Origin: Rhodoflexus caldus
Lineage (GTDB): Bacteria; Bacteroidota; Bacteroidia; Cytophagales; Thermoflexibacteraceae
DNA: 64,000 nucleotides
Assembly (NCBI RefSeq): GCF_021206925.1
Contig: NZ_JAJPRF010000002.1
Location: 186,001-250,000 of the forward strand
Reading direction: 5' to 3'
This document shows, piece by piece, positions 8,258-16,792 of this stretch. The first letter of the stretch is position 1. The number at the start of each line of letters is the position of its first letter. Below the pieces are notes generated by a model that did not search any database, was not told the origin of the DNA, and saw only the letters and a program-made list of their open reading frames with translations. A program made the position numbers and the translations under genes.

Positions 8258-9910
8258 ATGAGCGATAGTCGTTATTCCCAATTGATGGTACGAGTTCCTG
8301 TTTTTATAGCCCTTGCCATTTGTGCAGGCATTTTTATCGGCGCAAAAATGTTTGGTTCTCACTCGGGCAAATCCACGGGAGATGTAATCAATAACTCCAA
8401 CAAACTGCGTGAGATACTGAATTACATAGACAAGTACTATGTGGACTCTGCCAACACCAACGACCTGACCGATTATGCCATTAAACGCATGTTGGAAAAA
8501 TTAGACCCGCATACAGTTTACATACCGGCCAAAGACATGAAAATCATGGGCAATCAGTTGAAGAGTCATTTTGAAGGCATCGGCGTTCAGTTCACTATCC
8601 TGCGCGATACGCTTCAAGTAGAACTTCCACTGGCAGGAGGCCCTGCCGAAGCTGCCGGTATCAGGGCAGGAGATAAAATTGTGTATGTGAACGGCGAACG
8701 CATTGCAGGTATCGGGCTTACCAACCGAATGGTATATGACAAATTGCTGGGTAAAAAAGGAAGCCAAGTAAACTTGGCAATTGTGCGCAAAGGGTTTAGA
8801 GATACGCTTAGCTATGTGCTGACACGCGACAAAATTCCGCAATACAGCCTTGAAGTTGCTTACATGATTGCCGATAAAACAGGCTATATACGCCTTGCCC
8901 GCTTTGGTGAGAGTGCTTACGATGAGTTTAAGGTGGCTCTGGAAAAACTGACTGCACAGGGCATGAAACAACTGATATTTGATTTGCGCGGTAACAGCGG
9001 GGGGTATATGGACAGAGCGGTTAAAATTGCCGATGAGTTTATCGGCGGCGATAAACTGCTTGTGTACACAGATGGCCGCGATGACTCACAAGACGAACAG
9101 TTTCATGCTTACCGCAACGGCTTGTTTGAGAAAGGCGCTGTTATTCTGCTCATAAATGAAGAAAGCGCATCCGCATCCGAAATTGTGGCAGGTGCGCTGC
9201 AAGACAATGACCGCGCTTTACTTGTCGGCAGGCGCTCTTTCGGCAAGGGGCTTGTGCAGCGTCCCATCATGCTTTCCGATGGCTCGGAACTGCGCCTGAC
9301 TATCTCCCGCTATTACACACCAAGCGGGCGCTCTATTCAAAAACCGTATGAAGACGGAAAAGCAGAACAATATGCCGACGATTTCTCCCGCAGGCTGGCA
9401 CATGGCGAGTTGTTCGTTGCCGACAGCAACCGATTTGATGAAAAATTGAAGTATAAAACTGCGTTGGGGCGCACCGTTTACGGCGGCGGCGGCATCATGC
9501 CCGATGTCTTCGTACCTTCCGATACTTCTTATCAAACCCCTTACCTGAATAGCATCCTGAGCGCCAATCTGCATCGGGAGTTTACTTCCAACTACATCGC
9601 TAATCATCAGGCAAGTTGGAAAAGCAAGCCGCTTTCTGTTTTCTTAGAACAGTTTAACGTATCTGATGCCATGCTTCAATCGGTTATAGAGGCAGCCGAC
9701 AAAGAAAAGCTGACTTTCAATGCCGCACAGTGGAACAAATCGAAAAAATACTTCACTACGCTGATAAAAGCGCTGATTGCCAGAGGTATATACGGCGAAG
9801 AAGGCTTCTACCGCGTGATGAATCAGCAAGACAAAGTCGTGCAAAAAGCCCTGACACTGTTTGATGTTGCCGGTAAAATAGAGAAAGGTGAACCTGTTGA
9901 AATCAATTAA
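8258..9910 (+). CDS. S41 family C-terminal processing peptidase (CtpA-like)
   Basis: The 550-residue protein begins with a single membrane segment (VPVFIALAICAGIFIGA, about residues 13-29), so it is exported or anchored to the inner membrane. A PDZ domain follows at about 95-185 (GGPAEAAGIRAGDKI). The S41 protease core carries the nucleophile in SASASEIVAG and the lysine base in RSFGKGLVQ; GNSGGYMDRAV is the conserved strand before them. These enzymes cleave C-terminal tails of periplasmic proteins. The C-terminal 150 residues form the helical extension common in the Bacteroidota members. The flavin-reductase-like gene starts 8 bases downstream, which suggests one transcript. Confidence 0.92.
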   Translation: MSDSRYSQLMVRVPVFIALAICAGIFIGAKMFGSHSGKSTGDVINNSNKLREILNYIDKYYVDSANTNDLTDYAIKRMLEKLDPHTVYIPAKDMKIMGNQLKSHFEGIGVQFTILRDTLQVELPLAGGPAEAAGIRAGDKIVYVNGERIAGIGLTNRMVYDKLLGKKGSQVNLAIVRKGFRDTLSYVLTRDKIPQYSLEVAYMIADKTGYIRLARFGESAYDEFKVALEKLTAQGMKQLIFDLRGNSGGYMDRAVKIADEFIGGDKLLVYTDGRDDSQDEQFHAYRNGLFEKGAVILLINEESASASEIVAGALQDNDRALLVGRRSFGKGLVQRPIMLSDGSELRLTISRYYTPSGRSIQKPYEDGKAEQYADDFSRRLAHGELFVADSNRFDEKLKYKTALGRTVYGGGGIMPDVFVPSDTSYQTPYLNSILSANLHREFTSNYIANHQASWKSKPLSVFLEQFNVSDAMLQSVIEAADKEKLTFNAAQWNKSKKYFTTLIKALIARGIYGEEGFYRVMNQQDKVVQKALTLFDVAGKIEKGEPVEIN

Positions 9911-9918
9911 CAACTTGT

Positions 9919-10389
9919 ATGAAGCGCTCCTTGCTTAAATTCAAAAACTATGAAGTCCACTCCGTTACTACCGTTTATGCGGGCAATAAAAATGCAAATA
10001 TTGCCACATGGATGATGCAAAGCGGCATGAAGGGGACTTTTTTAAGCGTAGCTCTCTACAAAGTTGATTACACCATTGAGCTGGTACGGCAAAGTGGCAT
10101 ACTCAATATCAACCTGTTGAGTATGGAGCAAAAAAACTTGATTAACAAATTGGGTAGAAAAAGCGGCCGCAACAGCGATAAGTTCAAAAATCTGCCTCAT
10201 GCAATAGATGAACGCGGTTGTCCGTATCTTACGGAAGCCATCGGTTATGTAGCCTGTGAAGTACACGACACGGCAGACTCCGGCGACCACGAAATTTTCA
10301 CCTGCCGTATCATACGGCAGGTAGTTCTAAACCCTGAAAAAGAGGTACTTACATACAAATATCTGAAAGATGCAGGTTTGATTCGCTAA
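9919..10389 (+). CDS. Flavin reductase-like, FMN-binding split-barrel protein
   Basis: This 156-residue protein has the flavin reductase-like split-barrel pattern: VTTVYAGNKNANIATWMM at the start of the FMN-binding barrel, a TIELVRQSGILNINLLS strand-helix segment, and a CEVHDTADSGDHEIFTCRI segment near the end. Relatives bind FMN and pass electrons from NAD(P)H to partner oxygenases or flavodiiron proteins. No such partner is adjacent, so its acceptor is unknown. It follows the S41 protease gene by 8 bases. Its stop overlaps the stop of the convergent GAF/PAS gene by 4 bases. Confidence 0.75.
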   Translation: MKRSLLKFKNYEVHSVTTVYAGNKNANIATWMMQSGMKGTFLSVALYKVDYTIELVRQSGILNINLLSMEQKNLINKLGRKSGRNSDKFKNLPHAIDERGCPYLTEAIGYVACEVHDTADSGDHEIFTCRIIRQVVLNPEKEVLTYKYLKDAGLIR

Positions 10390-12071
10390 AACTGCATCGT
10401 AACGGGGTAGCAATATTTTATTATTTTGATTATCTCCCTGTTTGTTGGTGAAAAGACAGGCCTGTAGCAGCAGTTAAGTGTGATTTTTTTGCCGCTCTTG
10501 GTTTTTCTGATGGATTTTCCGTTGAAAAACCTGCCTTCTATCAGGCTGTCCCACCACATATCGTACTCCTGTTTTTCATATACATCAAACGGTACGAGGT
10601 CGGCATGAGTCATTTCCAATAATTCTTCTTTGGTATAACCGATTATTTCTGCAAAGTTGTCATTCGCACTCAAAATCCTCTTGTCAATACCTATTTCTAC
10701 CACTCCCAACAAGATATTAACTGCTATACTTTTGTTGGATAATTCATCATTAATACGTGCCATTTCTTCTTGCGTAGCGGCGAGTTCCTCCATATTTTGG
10801 CGCATTTCTTCCTCGCGGGCACGCAGGTCTTCGGTCTGATGCTGGCTTTGCTCGAGGAGTTCTTGTGTACGCTGGTTAATGCGCGTAGTAATGATAATAG
10901 AGGCTGTTATGTTAGCCAATCTTTCCGCCATTTCTACAATTAGCGCATCAAAAGGGCGGAACGAGGCAAATTCCATGACACCGATTACTATGTCATTTTG
11001 GAGCATTGGCACAATAAGCAGATGAGTAGGGGCAAGCTCGCCAAGGCCGGAGGCAATCTGAATATGCTCTTCCGGTATATTATTGGCGATAATATGCGCT
11101 TTTTCCATGAAAACCTGTCCAACCAATCCTTCTGAGGTAGAAAATTTTTTAGAAATGTACTTTCGCTTGCCGTTTGCGTAGCAGGCAATCATTTCTAAGT
11201 AAGAATGGTTGCCTGCCTCTTCGTGCAAAAACAGCGCACCCGCATTGGCATCTATGTAGCGTGTAATCAACGAAATAGCCCTGTCGCAGGCTTTCTCCAA
11301 GTCCTGACTGTAGGCGCGCAGCACATCGGAAAGTTCAGCCTGATGCAGAATACTTTTTTTGCGAATTTCCTCGCTTGCTTGCAGGGTTTTCAACTCTGCA
11401 AGAGAGGCGAGTAGTTCCTGATTGGTTTGTTCGGCCGATGCTTTTTGACGGCTGAGTTCTTTTAGCAGCTTCTCTGCTTTTCTTTTATCGCTTTCATTCA
11501 GGCGCACAAATATCAGCATAGATGCCATGTTGATGATAGCGCTCAGAAATATCAGCAAAAGAAAAAAATATGGTTCTTGCAGGATACTGTTATTTATATC
11601 GGGAATTTCTATCCAATCATTGGAGAAAGGCAGTAGAACAACAGCTGCTACGCCGAATACTGCTGATGTCAATAGTGGCGCTCTCTCTTTGGCATACGAA
11701 AAAATATTCCACGGTAAAATCCAAAAGGCAGTAATAATAATGCCTAATATTGCCAATGGCAATTCATTTTCCTTAACAAGAATTATGTGGATGATAAGTA
11801 TGCTTAAAAAGAAGGCGTTAATAAAGAGTAGCCTGCCTGCCAAATGATAACCTGTAAAGATTATGACATATGACAATATGATGCATAATACATCAAAAGT
11901 AACAACTACTGTTAATTGGGGTATGTAATATGAGGCTATACCTCCTCCAAGCAAATAAGCAAAAAATGAAATAATGATAGAAAAGTTAGCGGTTTTAACC
12001 CGCATGAGGATATCGCTGTCGTCTATGTAGGTTGTGCCTACCTCGGTCAGTTTACTCAGAAAGTTGCTCAT
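10386..12071 (-). CDS. Membrane sensor with GAF and PAS domains, no kinase domain
   Basis: The 561 residues divide into a hydrophobic N-terminal region with about six membrane segments (residues 25-190), a coiled coil (about 195-240), a GAF domain (about 240-395), a long Glu/Gln-rich coiled coil (about 395-445) and a PAS domain (about 450-550) starting GVVEIGIDKRILSANDN. The protein stops right after the PAS core, with no histidine kinase, GGDEF, cyclase or phosphatase output. It may act by pairing through its coiled coils with a separate kinase. No response regulator is beside it. The start at 12071 follows directly on the 3' side of the VOC gene region, with 30 bases between them. Confidence 0.75.
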   Translation of the reverse strand: MSNFLSKLTEVGTTYIDDSDILMRVKTANFSIIISFFAYLLGGGIASYYIPQLTVVVTFDVLCIILSYVIIFTGYHLAGRLLFINAFFLSILIIHIILVKENELPLAILGIIITAFWILPWNIFSYAKERAPLLTSAVFGVAAVVLLPFSNDWIEIPDINNSILQEPYFFLLLIFLSAIINMASMLIFVRLNESDKRKAEKLLKELSRQKASAEQTNQELLASLAELKTLQASEEIRKKSILHQAELSDVLRAYSQDLEKACDRAISLITRYIDANAGALFLHEEAGNHSYLEMIACYANGKRKYISKKFSTSEGLVGQVFMEKAHIIANNIPEEHIQIASGLGELAPTHLLIVPMLQNDIVIGVMEFASFRPFDALIVEMAERLANITASIIITTRINQRTQELLEQSQHQTEDLRAREEEMRQNMEELAATQEEMARINDELSNKSIAVNILLGVVEIGIDKRILSANDNFAEIIGYTKEELLEMTHADLVPFDVYEKQEYDMWWDSLIEGRFFNGKSIRKTKSGKKITLNCCYRPVFSPTNREIIKIIKYCYPVTMQF

Positions 12072-12101
12072 GTCTGTTGTACTGTGTTCATTGACGGCGA
12101 A

Positions 12102-13220
12102 TTATTGCCCGGTAGGCTTAAATTCGCGCTTGGTTTCGGGCTTAAATTTAGTATTTGTTTTCTCAATTATTTGCCACGAAACACCGTCCGGCCCCGTAAA
12201 AACGAAACTGTTTTCGCCAAATTCGTTCTTTTGAATGGGGGAAGATTTAATTTGTTGTTTTTTAATCAGTTCGTAAACCATGTTCAGTTTGGGGGTGTAA
12301 AGCGAATGGAGGGTGATACCTAATTCGCCAATGCGTTGATTTTCGCTGCGGTCGGGCTTAGGGGCACGCGGTACAAAAAATTTGAGTTTGCCGCAAATAT
12401 TATTGGGCGAAACAAAGCCGCGATAGTAATGGCTGTATCCTTGCGGCATATCAAATACACGGCGGGGGCCTTTTTGCCAATCACCGTCTATCACGGGAGC
12501 AGGTTCTTCGGGTTGCAGCCCCAAGGCTTCGCTGTAATAGCGCGTAACTGCCGCCATATCGCCTTTAATAATGAAATCGTGGTGGGTAAATTCGCTGGTT
12601 TGAAGAGGCGCATTGGGGTTAATGGTGCCGTAGCCCGGGATTTGGTAGCCGTAGCGCTGAAAAAATACATGCACAAACCACTCGCCGTAAATAGCCGTTT
12701 CCCGAACGCCTGCGGGACGGTTAAAAAAGCCCGGTTTACCGCTGCTCAGGTTGTAGAGGTCGTCAAAAATAGGTTCTATGGGCAGCCATTTTTCGCCATT
12801 TGCCCGTTCTAACTGATAAATATCTACAATGCGGGTGATGTCTTTGGTCATCATAACAGCCATGCGTTGCCCGATGGTTTCAGGGATACCATAGCCCACA
12901 CCAGGGCCAAGAGGTTTTTCCCATGCCAGCAGCCGCAACAGGCCGTGGCTGTCCACCTCACCATTTTGCAATCTGTAACTTTTTAAAGGTGAATCAACGC
13001 CGTAGATGGCTTTTGCTTGCGCCGCAGTTATTACTGCACTGTCCACCACGCGGAATCCGAATTCGGCAAAGTAGCGAATGTGAAACTGCGGACGGTCGGT
13101 GCCGACCATTACTTCATAAACCCCGCTGATGCCCGTATCGGGCAATTGCATGTTTTGTTGAGCGATGGCCGCATATCCGACCATTAATAGTAAAGTTGTT
13201 GCTGCAAATATTTTTTTCAT
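12102..13220 (-). CDS. Exported VOC (glyoxalase-fold) family protein
   Basis: The 372-residue product starts with a clear Sec signal peptide (MKKIFAATTLLLMVGYAAIA, cleaved before QQN). The mature part shows duplicated vicinal-oxygen-chelate style beta-alpha-beta-beta-beta modules: an N-terminal pair beginning YEVMVGTDRPQFHIRYFAE, and a second beginning HHDFIIKGDMAAVTRYYSE, closing with FVFTGPDGVSWQIIEK. VOC proteins include dioxygenases, isomerases and binding proteins; the metal ligands cannot be assigned with confidence here. It lies 21 bases downstream of the exported FAD dehydrogenase gene on the same strand, so the two probably work on the same compound outside the cytoplasm. The substrate is unknown. 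Confidence 0.7.
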   Translation of the reverse strand: MKKIFAATTLLLMVGYAAIAQQNMQLPDTGISGVYEVMVGTDRPQFHIRYFAEFGFRVVDSAVITAAQAKAIYGVDSPLKSYRLQNGEVDSHGLLRLLAWEKPLGPGVGYGIPETIGQRMAVMMTKDITRIVDIYQLERANGEKWLPIEPIFDDLYNLSSGKPGFFNRPAGVRETAIYGEWFVHVFFQRYGYQIPGYGTINPNAPLQTSEFTHHDFIIKGDMAAVTRYYSEALGLQPEEPAPVIDGDWQKGPRRVFDMPQGYSHYYRGFVSPNNICGKLKFFVPRAPKPDRSENQRIGELGITLHSLYTPKLNMVYELIKKQQIKSSPIQKNEFGENSFVFTGPDGVSWQIIEKTNTKFKPETKREFKPTGQ

Positions 13221-13241
13221 GAGTAGATGTTTTTAAGGTAA

Positions 13242-14771
13242 TCAACTTATTTTTCCCAGTTGTCTTCCAAGAATGCGCCCGAAACTCAGCGCAGGTGTAA
13301 TTAACATGCCGCCACAGAATGCATTGCCGCTGGTTGCCGCTGCTCCGAGTACCTCACCCGCAGCATACAGCCCATTAATAACATTTCCCTGTCTGTCAAG
13401 TACTTGCAGGTTGGCATTGACATGCAGGCCGCCGAAACTTATCAGTGAAGAGGTATAGCTGAGCATAGCATAGAAAGGCGCTTTGCTGATAGCATGTGTG
13501 AGAGTGCTCCTGCCAAACTCAGGGTCATTTTTTTCGGCAACGGCTTTGTTATAAGCCTCTACGCTTTTTTTCAAAGCCTCTGTTGGGATGCCTGTTTTGG
13601 CGGCCAATGTTTCTATGCTGTCGGCTTGTTGAATAAATTTACCATCAAGGGCGGCTTTTCTTATCTGCTCAGGTTTCCAACCGCGAATGACGGGTTCGCC
13701 ATCATCAATAGACGGGTCATCAAAAATAAGCCAAAATTTTTCGCCGGGCTGGCGGGCAATGATTCGTTCGCGTACATCAGGGTCTAATTCATCCTCATTC
13801 AGAAATCTTTTACCTTCCGCATTCACATAAATCTCTCGTGGCGGGCGGTATTTAGAGGTAAACACCATTGCCCATGCGTTCCAATAGTCGGTTCTGCCCG
13901 AGCCGGGCTCCAATTCCACACCTCCTAAACTGGAAATATGTTTTTCGGCCCAGCGGAAAGCAGCACCTGCTTTTTGAGCAACCATAATGCCATCGCCGGT
14001 AGATGTAAGCGCCGCGGTACTCAATAAACGCGGTCTTTCGGGATGTACTTTTGCAAAAAATTCGGGGTTGGATGCATAGCCACCGGTCGTTAGTACTGTG
14101 TTTTTTGCAAAAAAATCAACTTTATTTTTGTTATGGCGCACTCGCACACCCACTACCTGATTTTTATGGACAATCAGGTCGGTTAATTGGTGTTGCAAGC
14201 GCACTTCAATATGGGCAGATTTTACATATTTCTCCCATAGCGGTAATATGGTTTGGAAAATAGAGCGTGCGGCATCCGTTCCCCAATAGGTTCGGGGCGT
14301 TTGGTAGGGGACGTGCCCGAATACCAATTTGGGAGTTGTCGGCTCAAAGGGGAATCCTAAATCTTCCAGCCAGTCAATGGTGTGGGGCGCTTCACGGGTT
14401 GCCAATGCTACCAGCGCGGGGTCGGCGGTATTTTTACACACCCGCATCACATCTTCATAGTGTTTTTCGGGGGAGTCGTCTATGCCCATGGCTTTTTGCC
14501 GCCGCGTTCCTCCGGCGCTCATATGACCTGCCGAAAGGTGCAAAGTCCCGCCAATTTTGTCGGCCTTCTCAATCACCAGTACTTTAGCTCCCTGTTCGGC
14601 TGCCGTAATGGCGCAGGGCATTCCGGCAGTTCCTGCCCCAACAACAATCAAATCGTATTTTTGAGCCGCACATTGGCCAAGCAAGTCAGAAACGTCATTC
14701 ATCGTAACAAGTCCGATAAGGCCTATTTGTTTAATAAAATGCCGCCGCGGATGCGAATTTTCATTTTCCAT
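13242..14771 (-). CDS. Exported FAD-dependent dehydrogenase (fumarate reductase/KstD-like flavoprotein)
   Basis: The 509-residue protein has the FAD_binding_2 fold: the dinucleotide motif VVGAGTAGMPCAI at about residues 43-55, the EKADKIGGTLHLSAGHM segment, and the C-terminal FAD loop GLYAAGEVLGAAATSGNAF. The family covers fumarate reductases, urocanate reductases and 3-ketosteroid dehydrogenases; the sequence alone does not separate them. The N-terminus PRRHFIKQIGLIGL resembles a twin-arginine signal, which would allow export with FAD bound. The hydrophobic stretch is short, so this is probable rather than certain. The VOC gene lies 21 bases downstream. No haem-binding domain is present, so electrons must come from a separate carrier. 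Confidence 0.82.
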   Translation of the reverse strand: MENENSHPRRHFIKQIGLIGLVTMNDVSDLLGQCAAQKYDLIVVGAGTAGMPCAITAAEQGAKVLVIEKADKIGGTLHLSAGHMSAGGTRRQKAMGIDDSPEKHYEDVMRVCKNTADPALVALATREAPHTIDWLEDLGFPFEPTTPKLVFGHVPYQTPRTYWGTDAARSIFQTILPLWEKYVKSAHIEVRLQHQLTDLIVHKNQVVGVRVRHNKNKVDFFAKNTVLTTGGYASNPEFFAKVHPERPRLLSTAALTSTGDGIMVAQKAGAAFRWAEKHISSLGGVELEPGSGRTDYWNAWAMVFTSKYRPPREIYVNAEGKRFLNEDELDPDVRERIIARQPGEKFWLIFDDPSIDDGEPVIRGWKPEQIRKAALDGKFIQQADSIETLAAKTGIPTEALKKSVEAYNKAVAEKNDPEFGRSTLTHAISKAPFYAMLSYTSSLISFGGLHVNANLQVLDRQGNVINGLYAAGEVLGAAATSGNAFCGGMLITPALSFGRILGRQLGKIS

Positions 14772-14906
14772 TATTTTACAGGTATTTATTTAAAAAACTG
14801 TTTGTCAGTAAGTTGCAAGGCGCCGGTTGCAAATAGTTAATCAAGTTAATCAATTTATTCAAACCTGCAATTAAACAACTACTTTTTTAGGTCGGTCTTA
14901 TTTGTA

Positions 14907-14914
14907 TACCTTTG
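14907..14914 (+). promoter_or_regulatory. Bacteroidota -7 promoter element for the deoxynucleoside kinase gene
   Basis: TACCTTTG matches TAnnTTTG exactly. The ATG at 14934 is 19 bases downstream and the preferred ATG at 14988 is 73 bases downstream, so the upstream start should be kept in mind. Confidence 0.45.
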
Positions 14915-14987
14915 CCCTCCTGATGCCAACCCAATGGAGCAGTACTACGAGCTTTTTTTTTGCAAAACCCTGTTAAACAAGCAATTA

Positions 14988-15608
14988 ATGGAATCCATTA
15001 TCTGTATTGATGGTGTCGTAGGCGCCGGAAAGACAACCCTTGGTGAGATTGTTGCCAAAGAATTTGCGCTGGAGTTTTTCCGCGAACCTGTGGACGACAA
15101 CCCGTTGTTAGACAAGTTCTACTATGACCAAAAGCGATACAGTTTTCCTTTGCAGGTGTATTTTCTGAACAAACGTTTTCGCATGTTAAAAGAGGCATCG
15201 CAACTCAGCGGCTGTGTGATGGACAGAAGCATTTACGGCGATGTGATTTTTGCCAAACTGCTGATGCTGGGCGGCAATATGTCGTCGGAAGAGTTTGCAC
15301 TTTACGAAGAACTGCTGCACAATATGCTGGAGCATGTCAGCCGCCCCCGACTGATGGTCTATCTGGATATTACGACGGATAACGCCATTGCACGCATCAA
15401 AGAAAGGGGCAGAGATTTTGAGCAAGTTGTGCCGCGCGACTATTGGGAAGCGCTGAATCAACATTACAATGCATATTTTAAGCATTACAATTTCTCCGAA
15501 CTGCTTACGATTGATGCCAATGATTTGGACTGGCGCAAGAGCAAGGAAGATTTGCGCTATGTGCTCGAGCTGATAGACAGTAAATTAGGCGCGGTAAAAA
15601 CCAAATAG
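14988..15608 (+). CDS. Deoxynucleoside kinase (dGK/dCK/TK2 family)
   Basis: The 206-residue enzyme phosphorylates salvaged deoxynucleosides. It has the P-loop CIDGVVGAGKTTLGEI near the N-terminus, the MDRSIYGD motif that carries the family Asp-Arg pair, and the lid motif RIKERGRDFEQ. These are the three hallmarks of the dCK/dGK family. I prefer the ATG at 14988 because it places the first beta-strand (SIICIDG) directly after the start, as in relatives. An in-frame ATG at 14934 would add 18 residues and lies closer to the promoter-like element at 14907-14914. It is a single gene convergent with the next membrane protein gene, and I see no obvious terminator in the 88-base gap. Confidence 0.88.
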   Translation: MESIICIDGVVGAGKTTLGEIVAKEFALEFFREPVDDNPLLDKFYYDQKRYSFPLQVYFLNKRFRMLKEASQLSGCVMDRSIYGDVIFAKLLMLGGNMSSEEFALYEELLHNMLEHVSRPRLMVYLDITTDNAIARIKERGRDFEQVVPRDYWEALNQHYNAYFKHYNFSELLTIDANDLDWRKSKEDLRYVLELIDSKLGAVKTK

Positions 15609-15696
15609 CCTGCTTGCATTAGAACATGCTGTTTTGCCGCAAAGGATTGCTGCGCGGTTTTAATCCGACATCCCAAATCCGCACTCCGAAATCCTG

Positions 15697-16206
15697 TCAG
15701 GAATCGGTTTTAAACCATTCCAATTGTCGGTTTACCGCGGCAACAAACTCATCGAGGCGGTCATTGCGGCGGTCGGTAAAGTAGTGCAACACATGGTTGC
15801 CCGTCAGTTCAACATTGATTTGCCAACTGCCCAACCAACCGTAGTAAGCCAAAATAAACCCGCTGATAGCCAGCGATGTACCTATCCAATAGCCTAAAAT
15901 ACTTTTGTAGGTAGCCAGTGCAGCAAAACTGCCGACAACAGCCCCGATAATCAGCGGAAAAGTCAGCCGCTTGAATTGCAAATTCAACCCTTTTATCTTT
16001 TGCAAAGGTAAATTCCGCCGAAGCGATTTGGCCTCAATCAGCAGCCGTTTGGCTGTCAGTGAAAGATGTTGCCCGCCGTCGGTGTGATAATCGCTGATAA
16101 CATTTTCATACTGCTGCAACCACGGGTAATAATAGGTATAGTGATACCGCCACTGTCGCGTGGTTTGCCCGCTTGCTACCCTGTATTTAAAGTTTGTAGT
16201 CGCCAT
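15697..16206 (-). CDS. Hypothetical membrane protein with two adjacent TM segments
   Basis: The 169-residue product has a hydrophilic, Tyr-rich N-terminus (about 1-85), two closely spaced membrane segments (LIIGAVVGSFAALATYK and YWIGTSLAISGFILAYYG, about 88-125) and a C-terminal domain ending in a basic-acidic helix (RRNDRLDEFVAAVNRQLEW). I do not recognise the family. Its first 20 bases overlap the end of the leuD-like gene on the same strand, so translation is probably coupled. Nothing in the sequence links it to leucine synthesis beyond this position. Confidence 0.65.
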   Translation of the reverse strand: MATTNFKYRVASGQTTRQWRYHYTYYYPWLQQYENVISDYHTDGGQHLSLTAKRLLIEAKSLRRNLPLQKIKGLNLQFKRLTFPLIIGAVVGSFAALATYKSILGYWIGTSLAISGFILAYYGWLGSWQINVELTGNHVLHYFTDRRNDRLDEFVAAVNRQLEWFKTDS

Positions 16207-16678
16207 GCTTTTGCAGGTAGTTCACCAATCCGCCTTCGGCAAGAATATCCATCATTACTTGCGGCAGAGGGGCTGCACGGTGCAACTTACCCGTAGTTTT
16301 ATTGAGTACGGTTCCTTCGGCCAAGTTAATTTCCAACTCATGCCCCGTTTCGATGTCATGTTTGGGGATTTCCAACAATGGCAACCCGATATTAATGGCA
16401 TTGCGATAGAAAATCCGTGCAAAAAATCGTGCAATTACAGCCGAAACACCTGCCGCCTTAATCGCCACCGGTGCCTGTTCGCGCGAAGAGCCGCAACCAA
16501 AATTATTTCCGCCGACAATAATATCTCCTTTCTGCATACGCGTACGGAAATCAGGGTCGAGGTCTTCTAATACGTGTGAAGCCAACTGGCTGATATCCAG
16601 TGTTTTAGTATATTTACCCGGAATAATTCTGTCCGTATCGATATTATCGCCATAGGCGTGTGCAAATCCTGTTATCAT
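16187..16678 (-). CDS. leuD: 3-isopropylmalate dehydratase/aconitase-family small subunit (short form)
   Basis: The 163-residue protein is the swivel-domain subunit of a LeuCD-type hydro-lyase. It has DNIDTDRIIPGKY near the start, the signature GGNNFGCGSSREQAP in the middle and the helix RIFYRNAINIGLPLLE. At 163 residues it matches the short LeuD/HacB-type form found in archaea and some bacteria rather than the roughly 200-residue enterobacterial LeuD. The large subunit (leuC) is not next to it in this window, so the exact substrate (isopropylmalate or a related acid) is open. A TAAATTTG element on the minus strand lies 32 bases upstream. The next gene overlaps its end by 20 bases. Confidence 0.85.
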   Translation of the reverse strand: MITGFAHAYGDNIDTDRIIPGKYTKTLDISQLASHVLEDLDPDFRTRMQKGDIIVGGNNFGCGSSREQAPVAIKAAGVSAVIARFFARIFYRNAINIGLPLLEIPKHDIETGHELEINLAEGTVLNKTTGKLHRAAPLPQVMMDILAEGGLVNYLQKHGDYKL

Positions 16679-16710
16679 AATCTGTCTGCTGCTGTAAAAA
16701 TGTTTTTTTC

Positions 16711-16718
16711 CAAATTTA
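16711..16718 (-). promoter_or_regulatory. Bacteroidota -7 promoter element for the leuD-like gene
   Basis: The minus strand reads TAAATTTG (exact TAnnTTTG), 32 bases upstream of the ATG at 16678. No -33 TTG was identified. Confidence 0.4.
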
Positions 16719-16792
16719 AGCGGTTTCCCGCAAAAGAAGCATTGTCTGGCTGCTTTTACCTAATTTCGGAACTGAAAAACCCATAAACACGT

